Below, piece by piece: positions 31,407 through 41,172 of a DNA stretch of 64,000 nucleotides. The DNA is from Rhizobium sp. BT03 (GTDB lineage: Bacteria > Pseudomonadota > Alphaproteobacteria > Rhizobiales > Rhizobiaceae). Position numbers and translations under genes: made by a program. Position 1 is the stretch's first letter. Every line of letters begins with the position of its first letter. The stretch covers positions 124,001-188,000 of the forward strand of contig NZ_CP125643.1 in NCBI RefSeq assembly GCF_030053155.1, in the 5' to 3' direction. Under the pieces are notes generated by a model. That model worked only from the letters and a program-made list of their open reading frames with translations, did no database searches and was not told the DNA's origin.

Positions 31407-32066
31407 TCAGAACTCCCGAGGAAGCGAGCGAAATACAAAGCCGCGATCATGCAAAGCTGGAATTATGCTAGATAACGCCATGATAGTCTGGTGGCGCAGA
31501 CTGTGGTCAGCTCCTTGCTGCATTTCACTGGAGGGACAACCGTCGTGCAAGAGCACGATTGACCCCGGCCGGACAGACTGCAGCACATCATTAACAATGG
31601 CGTCGGCCCCGGGAAGAGACCAGTCTCGCGGATCTACCGACCAGTGCACGGCAGTGAGTTCCGCATTCGCCGAAGCCTTGAGCACTTCTTCGGTCCAGAT
31701 GCCGTAAGGAGCTCGGATGTGCCGCACCACCGCCTGAGGCGACGCCATTTTTATGGCTCTGTTTGTCTCGAGTATCTGACGTTGCACCTCGTCGGGTTCG
31801 CAGTCAGACAGGTCTGGATGCGTCATTGTGTGGTTGGCGACTTCATGCCCCTCTGCAATCATTCGCTGGATCAATTTCGATTGATCGGCCAGGAACTCGC
31901 CGATGACGAAGAATGTTGCCGGCACCCGGTGTTCAGCCAGAATATCGAGAATCTCCGGTGTACAAAATGGATGCGGACCGTCGTCGAACGTCAAATAAAC
32001 GCTGTGACGACCAGTGCCGTCATCGCGCTCACCGTGCACTTCGCACGAGCAATCGAGGTGCGTCAT
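31407..32066 (-). CDS. nodB: NodB, chitooligosaccharide deacetylase
   Basis: 219 residues of the polysaccharide deacetylase family, with the metal-binding TFDDGPHPF, the zinc histidines in NHTMTHPDLSD, and the active-site stretch RAPYGIW plus LLHDG. It removes the acetyl group from the non-reducing end before acylation by NodA. The start at 32066 (MTHLDCSCEVHGER) follows GGAAAGGACGAGAGCA. Immediately upstream is the wreck of a nodA. Confidence 0.95.
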   Translation of the reverse strand: MTHLDCSCEVHGERDDGTGRHSVYLTFDDGPHPFCTPEILDILAEHRVPATFFVIGEFLADQSKLIQRMIAEGHEVANHTMTHPDLSDCEPDEVQRQILETNRAIKMASPQAVVRHIRAPYGIWTEEVLKASANAELTAVHWSVDPRDWSLPGADAIVNDVLQSVRPGSIVLLHDGCPSSEMQQGADHSLRHQTIMALSSIIPALHDRGFVFRSLPREF

Positions 32067-32069
32067 TGC

Positions 32070-32270
32070 TCTCGTCCTTTCCGGTAAATTATCCTGGTGG
32101 CCATTCGGAGACCGGCCGCCCAAAGGTAGGATGATGACGCCGCGCGTGGACGCAGGTCGAAACGCGCGTGTGGCAGCGTGTAGCGTACGCCGTTTCCCAA
32201 AATAGCGGTCACCAGACCGCCTCGTTTGAATCTGTCAATACGCGGCTCGTTGCGGACTGTACCGAGTGCG
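32070..32270 (-). pseudogene. nodA: nodA 3' remnant between nod box and nodB
   Basis: The stretch reads ALGTVRNEPRIDRFKRGGLV and GVRYTLPHARFDLRPR in one frame, then GVIILP, then FGRPVSEWPPG in further frames. It matches the C-terminal third of NodA in order (compare [41 protein letters not shown]). Two or more frameshifts and a stop disable it. It ends exactly where nodA would end before nodB. Confidence 0.72.
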
Positions 32271-32572
32271 AATGTAAATTCCCTCGACATGGTCGGAGTT
32301 GCGATTCCTTTTCCGCAACGGTTCCCAACGCACGTAAATCGCATGCAAAGGCCTCATAATCTTTGCCGATTTGCCAAAACGATCGATCTTGCGATCAAAG
32401 TGACGATTGGTCGCGAACCCCGACCTATCGACGATTGCAAGATGATGCAATGGGCTGATCGAACGCTTATGCTAGCATTACATTCCAAAGCCACACATTT
32501 GACCCCTCTACACCACTGGCGCGCCATCGACGACTTGATTTCCGTCAAGATGCTCGTCTAATGGATCATGCC

Positions 32573-32620
32573 ATTCAATTCGTAAAATCGATTGTTTGGA
32601 TGATACCCATCCACGCCATA
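32573..32620 (-). promoter_or_regulatory. nod box of the nodBCS(U)IJ operon
   Basis: On the minus strand: TATGGCGTGGATGGGTAT, then CATCCAAACAATCGATTTTA and CGAATTG. This is a near-consensus nod box about 510 bases upstream of nodB, separated from it by the nodA remnant. Confidence 0.9.
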
Positions 32621-33234
32621 GATAAAATTCGAGCCACAGTTCCTGCTAACGGACCGAGCCTGTTGTCGTGGCTGACGCCGGATTTCCGTCGTCGCTCCCT
32701 TGACGAACTTATCATGGCTCGGCATTGGCGGCTTTCTAACCTACTCTGGGTAAAGCTCCGGAGCAGATTGAAACCTTCCGGAAGCCTGAAAGCGCCGGAT
32801 AGAATTGATCGGCTATGGCTGTCAAACGACTCGAGGAACTAGTCCCACTTGCCGAATTGAAGAACGGACCCCATCGGTTTGCGTTTCGTTAGATCCGAGC
32901 ACTGGCCCCAATCTTCCGCAGACGGTCGGAGCGTCGCTTTTGGCTAAGCCGATAACTGTCGCCCGGATGGTGACCACCGTCGAGAGGTGAAAGCAGGCGG
33001 TCCAATAATGCTGTGACGACCACGCGACTATGGATCGAGCTGTTGTCGTAGCGCGGAACACATTTGGAAAACAAACGGGCGCGATGGGCCTCCAAGTGGA
33101 GGTAACCGAGCTCGTCTGAATCAACAACCTGGGCCGCGGCACGATCATCGACTGCTTGTCCAGCGAGCCGCAGTTGTGAGACTCGCCAGCATCGCCGCCA
33201 CGGTGGCAGCCGTGACGCAATGGTGGCCACACTT
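32621..33234. other. spacer between divergent nod boxes
   Basis: About 610 bases between the nod box facing nodB and the one facing nodZ. No gene with supporting features was found; several short frames overlap on both strands. Confidence 0.45.
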
Positions 33235-33282
33235 ATCCATCAAGCGGATGGAGATTATCCAAACAATCGATTTTACGGATTC
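33235..33282 (+). promoter_or_regulatory. nod box upstream of nodZ
   Basis: ATCCATCAAGCGGATGGAG, then ATTATCCAAACAATCGATTT and TACGGATTC. This is a near-perfect match, facing nodZ about 410 bases downstream. The stretch between holds no recognised gene. Confidence 0.9.
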
Positions 33283-33693
33283 CCCAGGATGCTCCAGAAG
33301 ACGCATGAAATAGAGATCAGGTAGCGGGAAAGGACGGGAATTGGCTAGATCGGCGCCACCCTCGATGAATCGGCGAAGCGCGCCAACATGAGCCGTACCG
33401 CAACGTAAGCTCCGGCCTCTCGCTCCGAGCCAAGTGCGATGCCGATGGGTTGGATCGGGTGCGAGATAAACGACTGAACGATGACGGAGGGCTATGCGGC
33501 GGCTTCAATGCCCGGACTGAAAAGGCGTATGGCGCCGCAACTTCCAGTCTGGCGTAAAATGGTAAATCTGTGCGACGAAGGGTCATGCATAAAATTGGCG
33601 AGAATCACGAGCGTTGATGCAGGTCCGGGAATTGATATGCAAAATTTCAGCAGGATTTAAGCCGATGCGCTTTTCCAGAACAAGGCAACGAAC

Positions 33694-34680
33694 ATGCTCG
33701 CTGGCGACCTGAAGAGGGATCGGTATGTTGTTTCTCGACGGCGGACTGGTTTCGGTGATTGTCTCTGGTCGCTGGCGGCAGCTTGGCGCTATGCACAGCG
33801 AACGGGGCGGACGCTGGCCATCGATTGGCGTGGCTCCTGCTATCTCAATCAACCCTTCACGAACGCTTTTACGGTGTTCTTCGAGCCGATTCAAGATATT
33901 GCTGGCGTACGGGTTATTTGCGATGACCAGATCAACCAGTTCTCATTTCCGGGACCGTTCTTCCCATCATGGTGGAACAAGCCCTCAATCGAGAGCGTTT
34001 ACCGCCCCGATGAGCAAATTTTCCGGGAACGTGACGAACTGACCGAGCTTCTTCAAGCCCAGGACGATACTGATGCCAACACGGTAGTCTGTGATGCCTG
34101 TTTAATGTGGCGGTGCGACCAAGCTGCCGAACGCCAGATATTTCAGAGCCTCAACCTTAGACCTGAAATTCAGGCTCGTATTCACGCCATCTATCAGGAG
34201 CACTTCAAGGGGCGCAGTATCATCGGTGTGCACGTACGGCATGGCAATGGCGAAGATATAATGGACCATACGCCCTACTGGGCCGATCCGGAGTTGGCCT
34301 TACGCCAGGTGTGCACTGCCATCGAGAAGGCCAAAGCGCTACCGCATCGACGCCCTGTGATGGTTTTCTTGTGTACGGACAGCGCGCAGGTACGGGACCA
34401 TTTACTCGGTGTGTTCCCCGATCTAATCACTATCCCGAAATGCTTCCAGGCGGCCCAGGCCGGGCCATTACACAGTGCATCGCTGGGAGTGGACGGTGGT
34501 ATCTCTGCTCTTACAGAGATGTACCTTCTCGCCCGATGCGATACGGTAATTCGCTTTCCGCCGACCAGCGCCTTTACGCGCTATGCCCGTCTCTTCGTGC
34601 CACGTGTTATTGAGTTCGACTTGAAAAATCCGACTCGCTTGATCTTGACTGATGAATCGTCCGAGCATGAGCCGGCTTGA
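33694..34680 (+). CDS. nodZ: NodZ, Nod factor alpha-1,6-fucosyltransferase
   Basis: 328 residues. It carries the N-terminal RRRTGFGDCLWSLAAAWRYA and the GDP-fucose binding motif as IIGVHVRHGNGED (HxRxGN), plus ALTEMYLLARCDTVIRFPPT near the C-terminus. It transfers L-fucose from GDP-fucose to the reducing-end GlcNAc. The start ATG at 33694 follows AAGGCAACGAAC. Genes for GDP-fucose supply appear here only as remnants (60490-60970), so fucose supply must be coded elsewhere. Confidence 0.94.
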   Translation: MLAGDLKRDRYVVSRRRTGFGDCLWSLAAAWRYAQRTGRTLAIDWRGSCYLNQPFTNAFTVFFEPIQDIAGVRVICDDQINQFSFPGPFFPSWWNKPSIESVYRPDEQIFRERDELTELLQAQDDTDANTVVCDACLMWRCDQAAERQIFQSLNLRPEIQARIHAIYQEHFKGRSIIGVHVRHGNGEDIMDHTPYWADPELALRQVCTAIEKAKALPHRRPVMVFLCTDSAQVRDHLLGVFPDLITIPKCFQAAQAGPLHSASLGVDGGISALTEMYLLARCDTVIRFPPTSAFTRYARLFVPRVIEFDLKNPTRLILTDESSEHEPA

Positions 34681-35368
34681 TGAACCGGCACTCCGCTGAA
34701 CAAATTCTCGGCGCCCTCGCAGGATTGAGGAGAGGTGTTCACTGGATCGCGATGTGGGCGCAGCACCCGACGAGACAAGGCCGGGGCGCATCTTCTCCTA
34801 GCGTCTCGCGCGTCCAAAGGCTTGCCGGATCATTGTTGTGAAGGGTAGCTATTGGGCGCCTTCGGTGAATGGAAACGGCACCGTGCGCTCGACCCGCACC
34901 ATTGGCATAGCAAGCTCGCACGTCGGCGATTCCGATGGGATGAGGACGTTCGCGCGCCACAGCCTCGTCGGCGCCTTAGCCGACGCCCTGCCTGATGCGA
35001 GGGCGTTCGTCGGGCTTGGTCGACAGATCGCCATCAAGCTGATTTCGTGCTCTATGCGGTCGTGGGCGTGGCCGGTGCCGTTCTTTATTCCCGCATCCCG
35101 ACACGTCTGGCAAACCGCGCGACCACAGAAGCCGCCGCCGCGCTAGGTCCTTAGCGCCCATCGTCCTTGCAACTCGCAACTCACTCAGCCTCGACGCATT
35201 CGCAGGCGTGATAACGCCGGCTGCGAAAGACAGAAGATGCACTGTTGTAGTCTCCGGCTCCCGCCGCTGCTTGCATGACGGCTTGCGCCAGTCGTTGACA
35301 AAACTCAATTGGCCAGCCAGCATTTCCGTTGCCCGGCCATTTGTAATGACTAAGTCTGAGGTGGTGCC
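34681..35368. other. region with a possible transporter fragment
   Basis: About 690 bases without an intact gene. At 35041-35154 a plus-strand frame reads DFVLYAVVGVAGAVLYSRIP and ends TRLANRATTEAAAALGP, similar to the last membrane helix and tail of major-facilitator transporters. No start or other helices are readable, so it is at most a remnant. Confidence 0.35.
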
Positions 35369-35695
35369 ATGCCTCGCATGATCAGGTTCATACTCACGCG
35401 TTTGGCGACGGGGTTCGCAATTGGATCCGCCGTGGGCTTCTTCGTTTGGCAAAATGGATTTGCCGCGGCAGGCACGCTTGAGAATTATCTCGCGAAGGGC
35501 CTGTTCATCTACCTCTTCGCAAGCACCATCAGCATGGGTTATCTCGCGACGGCCCCTCGAAGAATAGCGCCGGACGCTCTCCGTCGCATGTTGGTGCTCG
35601 TTGCGCCCGTTCGTCTGCACTTCCCTATTAAGCCCGCCAGTCCGACGGTATCCGCATGTGTCGTCAGCGCCACCGTTGATGCGGACAAGGCCTGA
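35369..35695 (+). CDS. small membrane protein near the fix cluster
   Basis: A 108-residue protein starting MPRMIRFILTRLATGFAIGS. One strong hydrophobic helix stands at the N-terminus and another around GLFIYLFASTISMGYLA. No family function is recognised. It converges with the FNR-family gene. Confidence 0.5.
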   Translation: MPRMIRFILTRLATGFAIGSAVGFFVWQNGFAAAGTLENYLAKGLFIYLFASTISMGYLATAPRRIAPDALRRMLVLVAPVRLHFPIKPASPTVSACVVSATVDADKA

Positions 35696-35829
35696 AGCAA
35701 GCGATGAAGACAGTCGAGATCACAAAAACAATCCGTCCTGGTGCTTTTTTGCGCCTGGCCATAACGGAGCAAGCGATCGCCATATTGACGGTTGTCGAAT
35801 TCCGGCGCGGTTATCGCCCTGCCCCGAGG

Positions 35830-36495
35830 TCAGCACGCCTTCCGCAGCAGATCGACGCTGTCAACCACGACGACCCTGCCTCTGACTTCGACCCCTGCAG
35901 GACCGAGGGCAGCGAAAGCCCGCGAAAGGGCTTCGGGCGCAACCCCGAGTTTGCCGGCCAGAATTCTTTTCCGGTAAGGCAGGCGAAAGGTGGCCTGCGA
36001 TGCTGAGGCCGGGCAGCGGCTGACGAGGTAATTCGCAACACGCTGTGCAGCCGTGTGCAGCCGGTCTCCCGCTATGCAATCCATGGCACCGAGCAGATGC
36101 CGGGCCATGATGCGCATGACGTTGCGACGCATGACGGGGTCCCGGTCGGCAAGCGCCCGCAACTCCACAAGGTCGAACAACGCGACCTCTGCGCCGTCGG
36201 CGGACCATGCGCTGTAGGTGTAGGAGCCGCCTGCCGACAGGAGATATTCACCGAACGTCTCACCCGGTTCGCAGATGCAGATATCTGCCTGGCGCCCCGC
36301 GGATTCCGACTTCGAAAGTCGCACGAAGCCGCGCATCACGCAATAGACGAACGACGCCTGCTGGCCCTCGGCGATGATCCGCTCGTCCGGTGCGAAGATC
36401 TGGAACTGAGCCGTGTCGGCCAGTTCTTCTATCCTTGCTTTGTCCAGGCCGTGAAACAGGTCAGATCGCAAAAGTATGGGATGTCTCGATAGCAT
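35830..36495 (-). CDS. CRP/FNR-family transcription regulator without FNR cysteines
   Basis: 221 residues. The start at 36495 (MLSRHPILLRSDLFHGLDKA) was chosen for the GGAAG eight bases upstream. A cyclic-nucleotide-type beta barrel (FAPDERIIAEGQQASFVYCV, CEPGETFGEYLL) and a C-terminal helix-turn-helix (ILAGKLGVAPEALSRAFAAL) are clear. The N-terminal cysteine cluster that senses oxygen in FNR/FnrN is absent, and the recognition helix lacks the usual E-[ST]-[VL]-SR pattern (here EALSR). It directly follows fixS on the same strand, so a link to fix gene control is inferred. Confidence 0.8.
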   Translation of the reverse strand: MLSRHPILLRSDLFHGLDKARIEELADTAQFQIFAPDERIIAEGQQASFVYCVMRGFVRLSKSESAGRQADICICEPGETFGEYLLSAGGSYTYSAWSADGAEVALFDLVELRALADRDPVMRRNVMRIMARHLLGAMDCIAGDRLHTAAQRVANYLVSRCPASASQATFRLPYRKRILAGKLGVAPEALSRAFAALGPAGVEVRGRVVVVDSVDLLRKAC

Positions 36496-36526
36496 CGATC
36501 TTCCTTTCGTTTCGGCCGTGAGCGGT

Positions 36527-36685
36527 TCAAGGTCTTTTGCAATCGGTTTCGTCCTCGACGAGGATTCGCCAAGCTGCTCCTTCAAGGTCCTCGTACTGGC
36601 GGCTCGTCAGCGACCAGAGGAACGCCAGGAGACCCATTCCCCCCATCAGCAGTGCGATCGGCATCAGATAGATCAGCATGTTCAT
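36527..36685 (-). CDS. fixS: FixS (CcoS), cbb3 oxidase maturation peptide
   Basis: 52 residues, MNMLIYLMPIALLMGGMGLL..., one transmembrane helix followed by FLWSLTSRQYEDLEGAAWRI, the CcoS signature. It overlaps the fixI stop by ATGA. CcoS is needed for cofactor insertion into cbb3 oxidase. Confidence 0.92.
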   Translation of the reverse strand: MNMLIYLMPIALLMGGMGLLAFLWSLTSRQYEDLEGAAWRILVEDETDCKRP

Positions 36686-38952
36686 GCGGTTTCAACTTCC
36701 GCACGTCCGCCGGCAAGCGGCTCGCTCCGTAGGCCGAAGGCATTTAATCGCAGCGCATTCGTCACGACGATGATCGACGAAGTCGACATGGCCACCGCCG
36801 CTATCAGCGGCGTTGCCAGGCCGGCGATTGCGATCGGTACCGCAAGCACGTTGTAACCGATGGCGAGAGCAAAGTTCTGGCGAATGAGGCTGGCGGATCT
36901 TCGTGCAACGGCGATTGCCTCAGGAACGGCATCGAGACGATCGTTGAAGAAGATAAGGTCGGCGGCTTGCCTGCCGACGTCGGATGCGGTTGCAGGCGCC
37001 ATCGAGACCTGCGCGGCGGCCAGCGCCGGTGCGTCGTTGATCCCGTCGCCGACCATGAGCACGCGATAGCCCTCGGCGCCCAGCCTCTGGAGTTCCTCGA
37101 CCTTCTGTTTCGGCCCCAGGTCGCCCAGAGCTTTGCCGATACCGAGAGCCCGCGCTGTGTTGTCGACGACGGCCTGCCTGTCGCCGGATACTATCAACGT
37201 TTCGATACCGGCTGCAGCGAGCTGGCGGAAAGTCTCCGCGGCGCCCGGACGAAGCGTGTCGTCAAACAGGAAACGGGCGAGATCGACGCCGTTTTTCGAC
37301 AGGACCACCTCCGAAAACGGAGTATCGCCCGCGGGCGTGAGCCCGGTTCCGCAGGCAAAGGCCCGGTTGCCGAGCCGATAGAAGTCCGCTCCTTGCCAGG
37401 CTTCCAGCCCCCCGCCGGCGATTTCCGTGACCCTGTCGAAGGCGAAGGGGTAAGAGATGTCTATGTCCCGCACCAGACCCTGGGAAAGCGGATGCCGTGA
37501 ATGCGCCGCCATTGCGCAAACGATGGCTCTATTGCCCGCGATCGAGTCGATTCGGACGAGGCGGGGCCGGCCCATCGTCAGGGTGCCGGTCTTGTCGAAG
37601 GCCACGATGTCCGCGTCGGCCAGTCTTTCGAGCGCCGAACCGTCCTTCACCACGATGCCCCTGCGGAAAAGTTCGCCGGCGGCGACCACCTGGACCACCG
37701 GTACAGCAAGGCCCAATGCGCAGGGGCATGTGATGATCAGCACCGCGACCGCGACCAGCATGGCCTGTTTCCAATCGCCCCCAAGCAAGCCCCAGGCGAG
37801 AAAGGAGGCCAGCGCCAACAGGTGCACGGCGGGAGAATAAAGTGCTGCGGCGCGATCGGCGACCCGGCGATAACGAGCCCTGCCGCCCTCGGCCGCTTCC
37901 ATCAGGCCGATGATCTCGGAAAGAAGCGAATCCCTTGCCACTTTGGTCGCCCGCAGGACGAGCGAACCGGTCAGGTTCATCGCACCCGAATTCAGCGCGC
38001 TGCCTGCGGCGACGGCGACCGTGCTGCTTTCACCGGTGACGATGGAGAGGTCAACATCGCTCTCGCCGCTGACGATCATGCCATCGACGGGAATGCGTTG
38101 GCCGGCGGCAATCGCGATGTTATCCCCGACGGCGATCTCTTCGACCGGGATGTAGTGCCGCGACCCGTCCGGCATCATCAGCTGCGCCCCGCGCGGCGCC
38201 AGTCTGGCAAGCCCGTTGATCGCGGCGCGGGCTTTTTCCCGCATCACATGATCGAGGGTTCTGCCGATCAGCAGGAAGAACAGCAGAGACACCGACGCGT
38301 CGAACCAGGCATGTTCGCCATGGTGCATGGTTTCCCATAGGGAGACCGCATAGGACAGCGTCACTGCAAGCGAGATCGGAACATCCATGTTGGTGCGCCT
38401 ACGCTTGAGCCCGCTCCAGGCCGATTTGAAGAAGAAGCGTCCACCATAAACCAGCGCCGGCGCCGCGATCATCGCCGAGATCCAGTGAAACATGTCGCGC
38501 GTGGCCGCATCGGCGCCCGACCATACCGACACCGAGAGCATCATGATGTTGGCGGCCGCAAAGCCGGAAACTCCAATCGCCAGCAGTAGCTGGTTCCGGA
38601 TCCTGTCGGTTTCGGGTGCTGTCGACGTGATGAGATGGGCGCGGTATCCGGCCAAGGTGATCGCGGCGAGGATTTCGGAGGGATCGGTCGCCTTCGCCTC
38701 GATCTCTTCCTGATAGACGCAGGTGACACGCCTGGCGGTGAGATTGACCCGGGCTTTCCTGACGAACGCAAGCGCCGACAGCGCTTTTTCGAGGGTCAAT
38801 ATGCAGTCGCCACAGTGGACGTCGGGCACGCTGAGGTCGACCTGGCGTAACCCAGCCCCGAGCGGGTGGCTTGCAAGGCATACCTCCTCGGCGCTGGCGG
38901 ATGTCGCGCTGAGGCCGAGAACGCTTTCCGCATCCATCGAGCAGCAGGTCAT
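36682..38952 (-). CDS. fixI: FixI (CcoI), copper-transporting P-type ATPase for cbb3 oxidase
   Basis: 756 residues. Features in order: an N-terminal metal-binding CGDC, eight hydrophobic segments with the intramembrane CPC (ITCPCALGLAV), the phosphorylation motif DKTGT, the HP motif (HSRHPLSQG) and the hinge GDGINDAPAL. It supplies copper for the haem-copper centre of the oxidase. Its start overlaps the end of fixH by 4 bases, and its stop overlaps fixS. Confidence 0.95.
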   Translation of the reverse strand: MTCCSMDAESVLGLSATSASAEEVCLASHPLGAGLRQVDLSVPDVHCGDCILTLEKALSALAFVRKARVNLTARRVTCVYQEEIEAKATDPSEILAAITLAGYRAHLITSTAPETDRIRNQLLLAIGVSGFAAANIMMLSVSVWSGADAATRDMFHWISAMIAAPALVYGGRFFFKSAWSGLKRRRTNMDVPISLAVTLSYAVSLWETMHHGEHAWFDASVSLLFFLLIGRTLDHVMREKARAAINGLARLAPRGAQLMMPDGSRHYIPVEEIAVGDNIAIAAGQRIPVDGMIVSGESDVDLSIVTGESSTVAVAAGSALNSGAMNLTGSLVLRATKVARDSLLSEIIGLMEAAEGGRARYRRVADRAAALYSPAVHLLALASFLAWGLLGGDWKQAMLVAVAVLIITCPCALGLAVPVVQVVAAGELFRRGIVVKDGSALERLADADIVAFDKTGTLTMGRPRLVRIDSIAGNRAIVCAMAAHSRHPLSQGLVRDIDISYPFAFDRVTEIAGGGLEAWQGADFYRLGNRAFACGTGLTPAGDTPFSEVVLSKNGVDLARFLFDDTLRPGAAETFRQLAAAGIETLIVSGDRQAVVDNTARALGIGKALGDLGPKQKVEELQRLGAEGYRVLMVGDGINDAPALAAAQVSMAPATASDVGRQAADLIFFNDRLDAVPEAIAVARRSASLIRQNFALAIGYNVLAVPIAIAGLATPLIAAVAMSTSSIIVVTNALRLNAFGLRSEPLAGGRAEVETA

Positions 38953-39434
38953 TGGCGGAACTCCGCGGTGTCGAAGCGTTTGGCCTCATGCATGACGACC
39001 GCCCCGTTCATTCTCGATATGGCCTCGACGATCCAGTCGCCGGCGACAACCTGGTGATCGGCTTCGAACCGCCCTTCGCCCGTCTTCCGGAGCGTCACGC
39101 GGAAATCCTCATGATCGCCGACGGGCCGTTTGAAGTTCAGCGTGACATCATCGATGATCGCAGGCGTGCCGGCCTGGTCGTGGATGTCGTAACGGATTTG
39201 GCTGCCCTTAACGACGAGCGCGCCCTCGACGCCGGAGGCGGCCATTGCCTTCATCGCTGCCGCCCTGGTGTTGAATTCCTGGCTGGCCACATAGGTGTTT
39301 TCCACGACGATGCCACTCCAGCTGGACGCAGCATAGAAGGCCATGGTGGCGTTTACGGCGATCACTACGGCGAAGAATGCCGAGGTGGCAAGCAGCACGT
39401 GCAAGCCGGTAAAGCCCTGAGTAGAAGTCTTCAT
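38949..39434 (-). CDS. fixH: FixH, cbb3 oxidase assembly membrane protein
   Basis: 161 residues with one N-terminal transmembrane helix (GLHVLLATSAFFAVVIAVNA) and a periplasmic domain of the FixH family (NTYVASQEFN, GEGRFEADHQVVAGDW). It overlaps fixG and fixI by 4 bases each (ATGA). Confidence 0.93.
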   Translation of the reverse strand: MKTSTQGFTGLHVLLATSAFFAVVIAVNATMAFYAASSWSGIVVENTYVASQEFNTRAAAMKAMAASGVEGALVVKGSQIRYDIHDQAGTPAIIDDVTLNFKRPVGDHEDFRVTLRKTGEGRFEADHQVVAGDWIVEAISRMNGAVVMHEAKRFDTAEFRQ

Positions 39435-41005
39435 TTCACGTCTCCCGGCGCGTTGAACGCCGCGCGATAGCTCGCCCGGTCGGCTTGACCTGCGTCTTGA
39501 CCTATATCTTCGATGACGAAGAGGAATTCGTTGATCTCTGCCCCGTCTGGGGCGCGCGTGACGAAGACCTTGAGCGTCGTGGCCGCGTCGGGTTCGACGT
39601 GAGCGGTGAAGCTGCGGGCATCCTGCCCGCCGAACTCGGGAATGCGCATTGTGCCCCCCTCCAGCCCGACGAGGGTGATGGTCACGTCCCGCGGCTTCGG
39701 CACCATGTTGAGGACATGCAGCGTGTAGCCGTTTCGGATGGAGCCGTCGCTTTCCAGAACATATTGAGGGTTCCGGTCGTGGATAACGTTGAGCCTGAGC
39801 CGATCGCGTAAGGCGAGATGGACGACCATGGCGACGCCGATCGATGCCCAGACGACACCGTAGAAGACAATTCTTCGGCGGAAGATGATGCGCCAGTCGA
39901 AATTCCGGACAGCTGGCATGAAGCTTCCGTCGTCGTTTCGGACATTGGAGGGCTGGATGGCTGTCCGTCCTCCGTCAGTAGCAAGCGACATGTTGCTCGA
40001 ATATTCCTTGAGCGTCGCATAGGCGATCAGGCCGTGTGGCTTCCCGAGCTTGTCCATGACGCCGCCACAGGCGTCGATGCAGAGGGCGCATGTGATGCAT
40101 TCCATCTGCTGGCCGTCGCGGATGTCGATCCCCATCGGGCAGACGGCGACGCAGGCATTGCAGTCCACGCAATCGCCCACCGGCAGACCCTGAGCCTTCT
40201 TGCCATGGCGCGACCGCTGCTCGCCCCGCCAGTCGTTGTAGGTGACAACAAGCGAATTCTCATCCAGCATCGCGCCCTGAATGCGCGGCCACGGACACAT
40301 ATAGGTGCATGTCTGTTCGCGCATGAGGCCGCCAAGCACATAGGTCGTCGCGGTCAGGGTGGCGATCGTGGCATACGCAGCGGCAGGAGCGCTGCCGTCA
40401 AACAGTGAAGCCGCCAGGCTCGGCGCGTCGGCAAAATAGAAGATCCATGCTCCGCCCGTGGCGATGGCGATCAGCAGCCAGATCGCGTGCTTGATCACCC
40501 GCTTCCTGAGCTTGTCGAAAGTGAAGGGGTCGGCATCGAGCTTCATCCGAGCGTTTCGGTCGCCTTCGACAGCGCGTTCGACGACGAGAAAGAGATCGAC
40601 CCAGACGGTCTGCGGACAGGCATAGCCACACCAGGCGCGGCCGACAGCGGCGGTGAGGAGAAAGAGGCCGAAGCCCGCCATGACGAGCAGGCCCGCCACA
40701 TAGTAGAATTCCTGCGGCCAGATCTCGATGAAGAAAAAGAAGAAGCGCCGCGAGGCGAGGTCGACGAGGATTGCCTGATTGGGCGCATAGGGACCGCGGT
40801 CCCAGCGAATCCACGGCGCGAGGTAATAGGTGCCAAGCGTGAGCAGCATCAAGACCCATTTGAACCGGCGAAAGGGCCCTTCGGCTCGTTTCGGAAAGAT
40901 CTTCTTGCGCGGCGCATAGAGAGGCTGGCGGTTGCGCCGGGCGTTGACGGGTTCGACGCGAACGTGGTCAATGTCATTTAGATTAGGGCGGGTATAGAGA
41001 TTCAT
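39431..41005 (-). CDS. fixG: FixG (CcoG/RdxA), membrane-bound iron-sulfur protein
   Basis: 524 residues from the ATG at 41005 (MNLYTRPNLNDIDHV). It has several membrane helices, a CGYACPQ motif, and two cysteine groups CVDCNACVAVCP and CITCALCIDAC for 4Fe-4S clusters, then an Ig-like C-terminal domain. CcoG acts in copper handling during cbb3 assembly. It is the first gene of fixGHIS and has an FNR/FixK box 53 bases upstream. Confidence 0.94.
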   Translation of the reverse strand: MNLYTRPNLNDIDHVRVEPVNARRNRQPLYAPRKKIFPKRAEGPFRRFKWVLMLLTLGTYYLAPWIRWDRGPYAPNQAILVDLASRRFFFFFIEIWPQEFYYVAGLLVMAGFGLFLLTAAVGRAWCGYACPQTVWVDLFLVVERAVEGDRNARMKLDADPFTFDKLRKRVIKHAIWLLIAIATGGAWIFYFADAPSLAASLFDGSAPAAAYATIATLTATTYVLGGLMREQTCTYMCPWPRIQGAMLDENSLVVTYNDWRGEQRSRHGKKAQGLPVGDCVDCNACVAVCPMGIDIRDGQQMECITCALCIDACGGVMDKLGKPHGLIAYATLKEYSSNMSLATDGGRTAIQPSNVRNDDGSFMPAVRNFDWRIIFRRRIVFYGVVWASIGVAMVVHLALRDRLRLNVIHDRNPQYVLESDGSIRNGYTLHVLNMVPKPRDVTITLVGLEGGTMRIPEFGGQDARSFTAHVEPDAATTLKVFVTRAPDGAEINEFLFVIEDIGQDAGQADRASYRAAFNAPGDVK

Positions 41006-41057
41006 AGGACCTGTCCGATTTTCACCACTCTTTTCCCAGCCGTGGCGGATCCGTTCC

Positions 41058-41071
41058 TTGATGCAGATCAA
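41058..41071 (-). promoter_or_regulatory. FNR/FixK box of fixGHIS
   Basis: TTGATGCAGATCAA, a perfect TTGAT-N4-ATCAA dyad 53 bases before fixG. A second, one-mismatch copy, TTGAGGCAGATCAA, stands at 41198-41211 inside the small gene upstream. Confidence 0.88.
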
Positions 41072-41172
41072 GAACGACCGTGCAGAAGCGAAAAGGCCAC
41101 GCCCCAGAGTAAGGGCGTGGCCGGAGGACAGCGGCGGAGAAACCGCTGGGACGTCCTCCACAGGAGCTGAAA

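Noticed and set aside
35704..36006. Possible small gene starting MKTVEITKTIRPGA
   Set aside because: The first 30 codons look reasonable, but the rest runs antisense through the FNR-family gene; not supported.
37501..38340. Plus-strand frame opposite fixI
   Set aside because: Antisense shadow without ribosome-binding site or motif.
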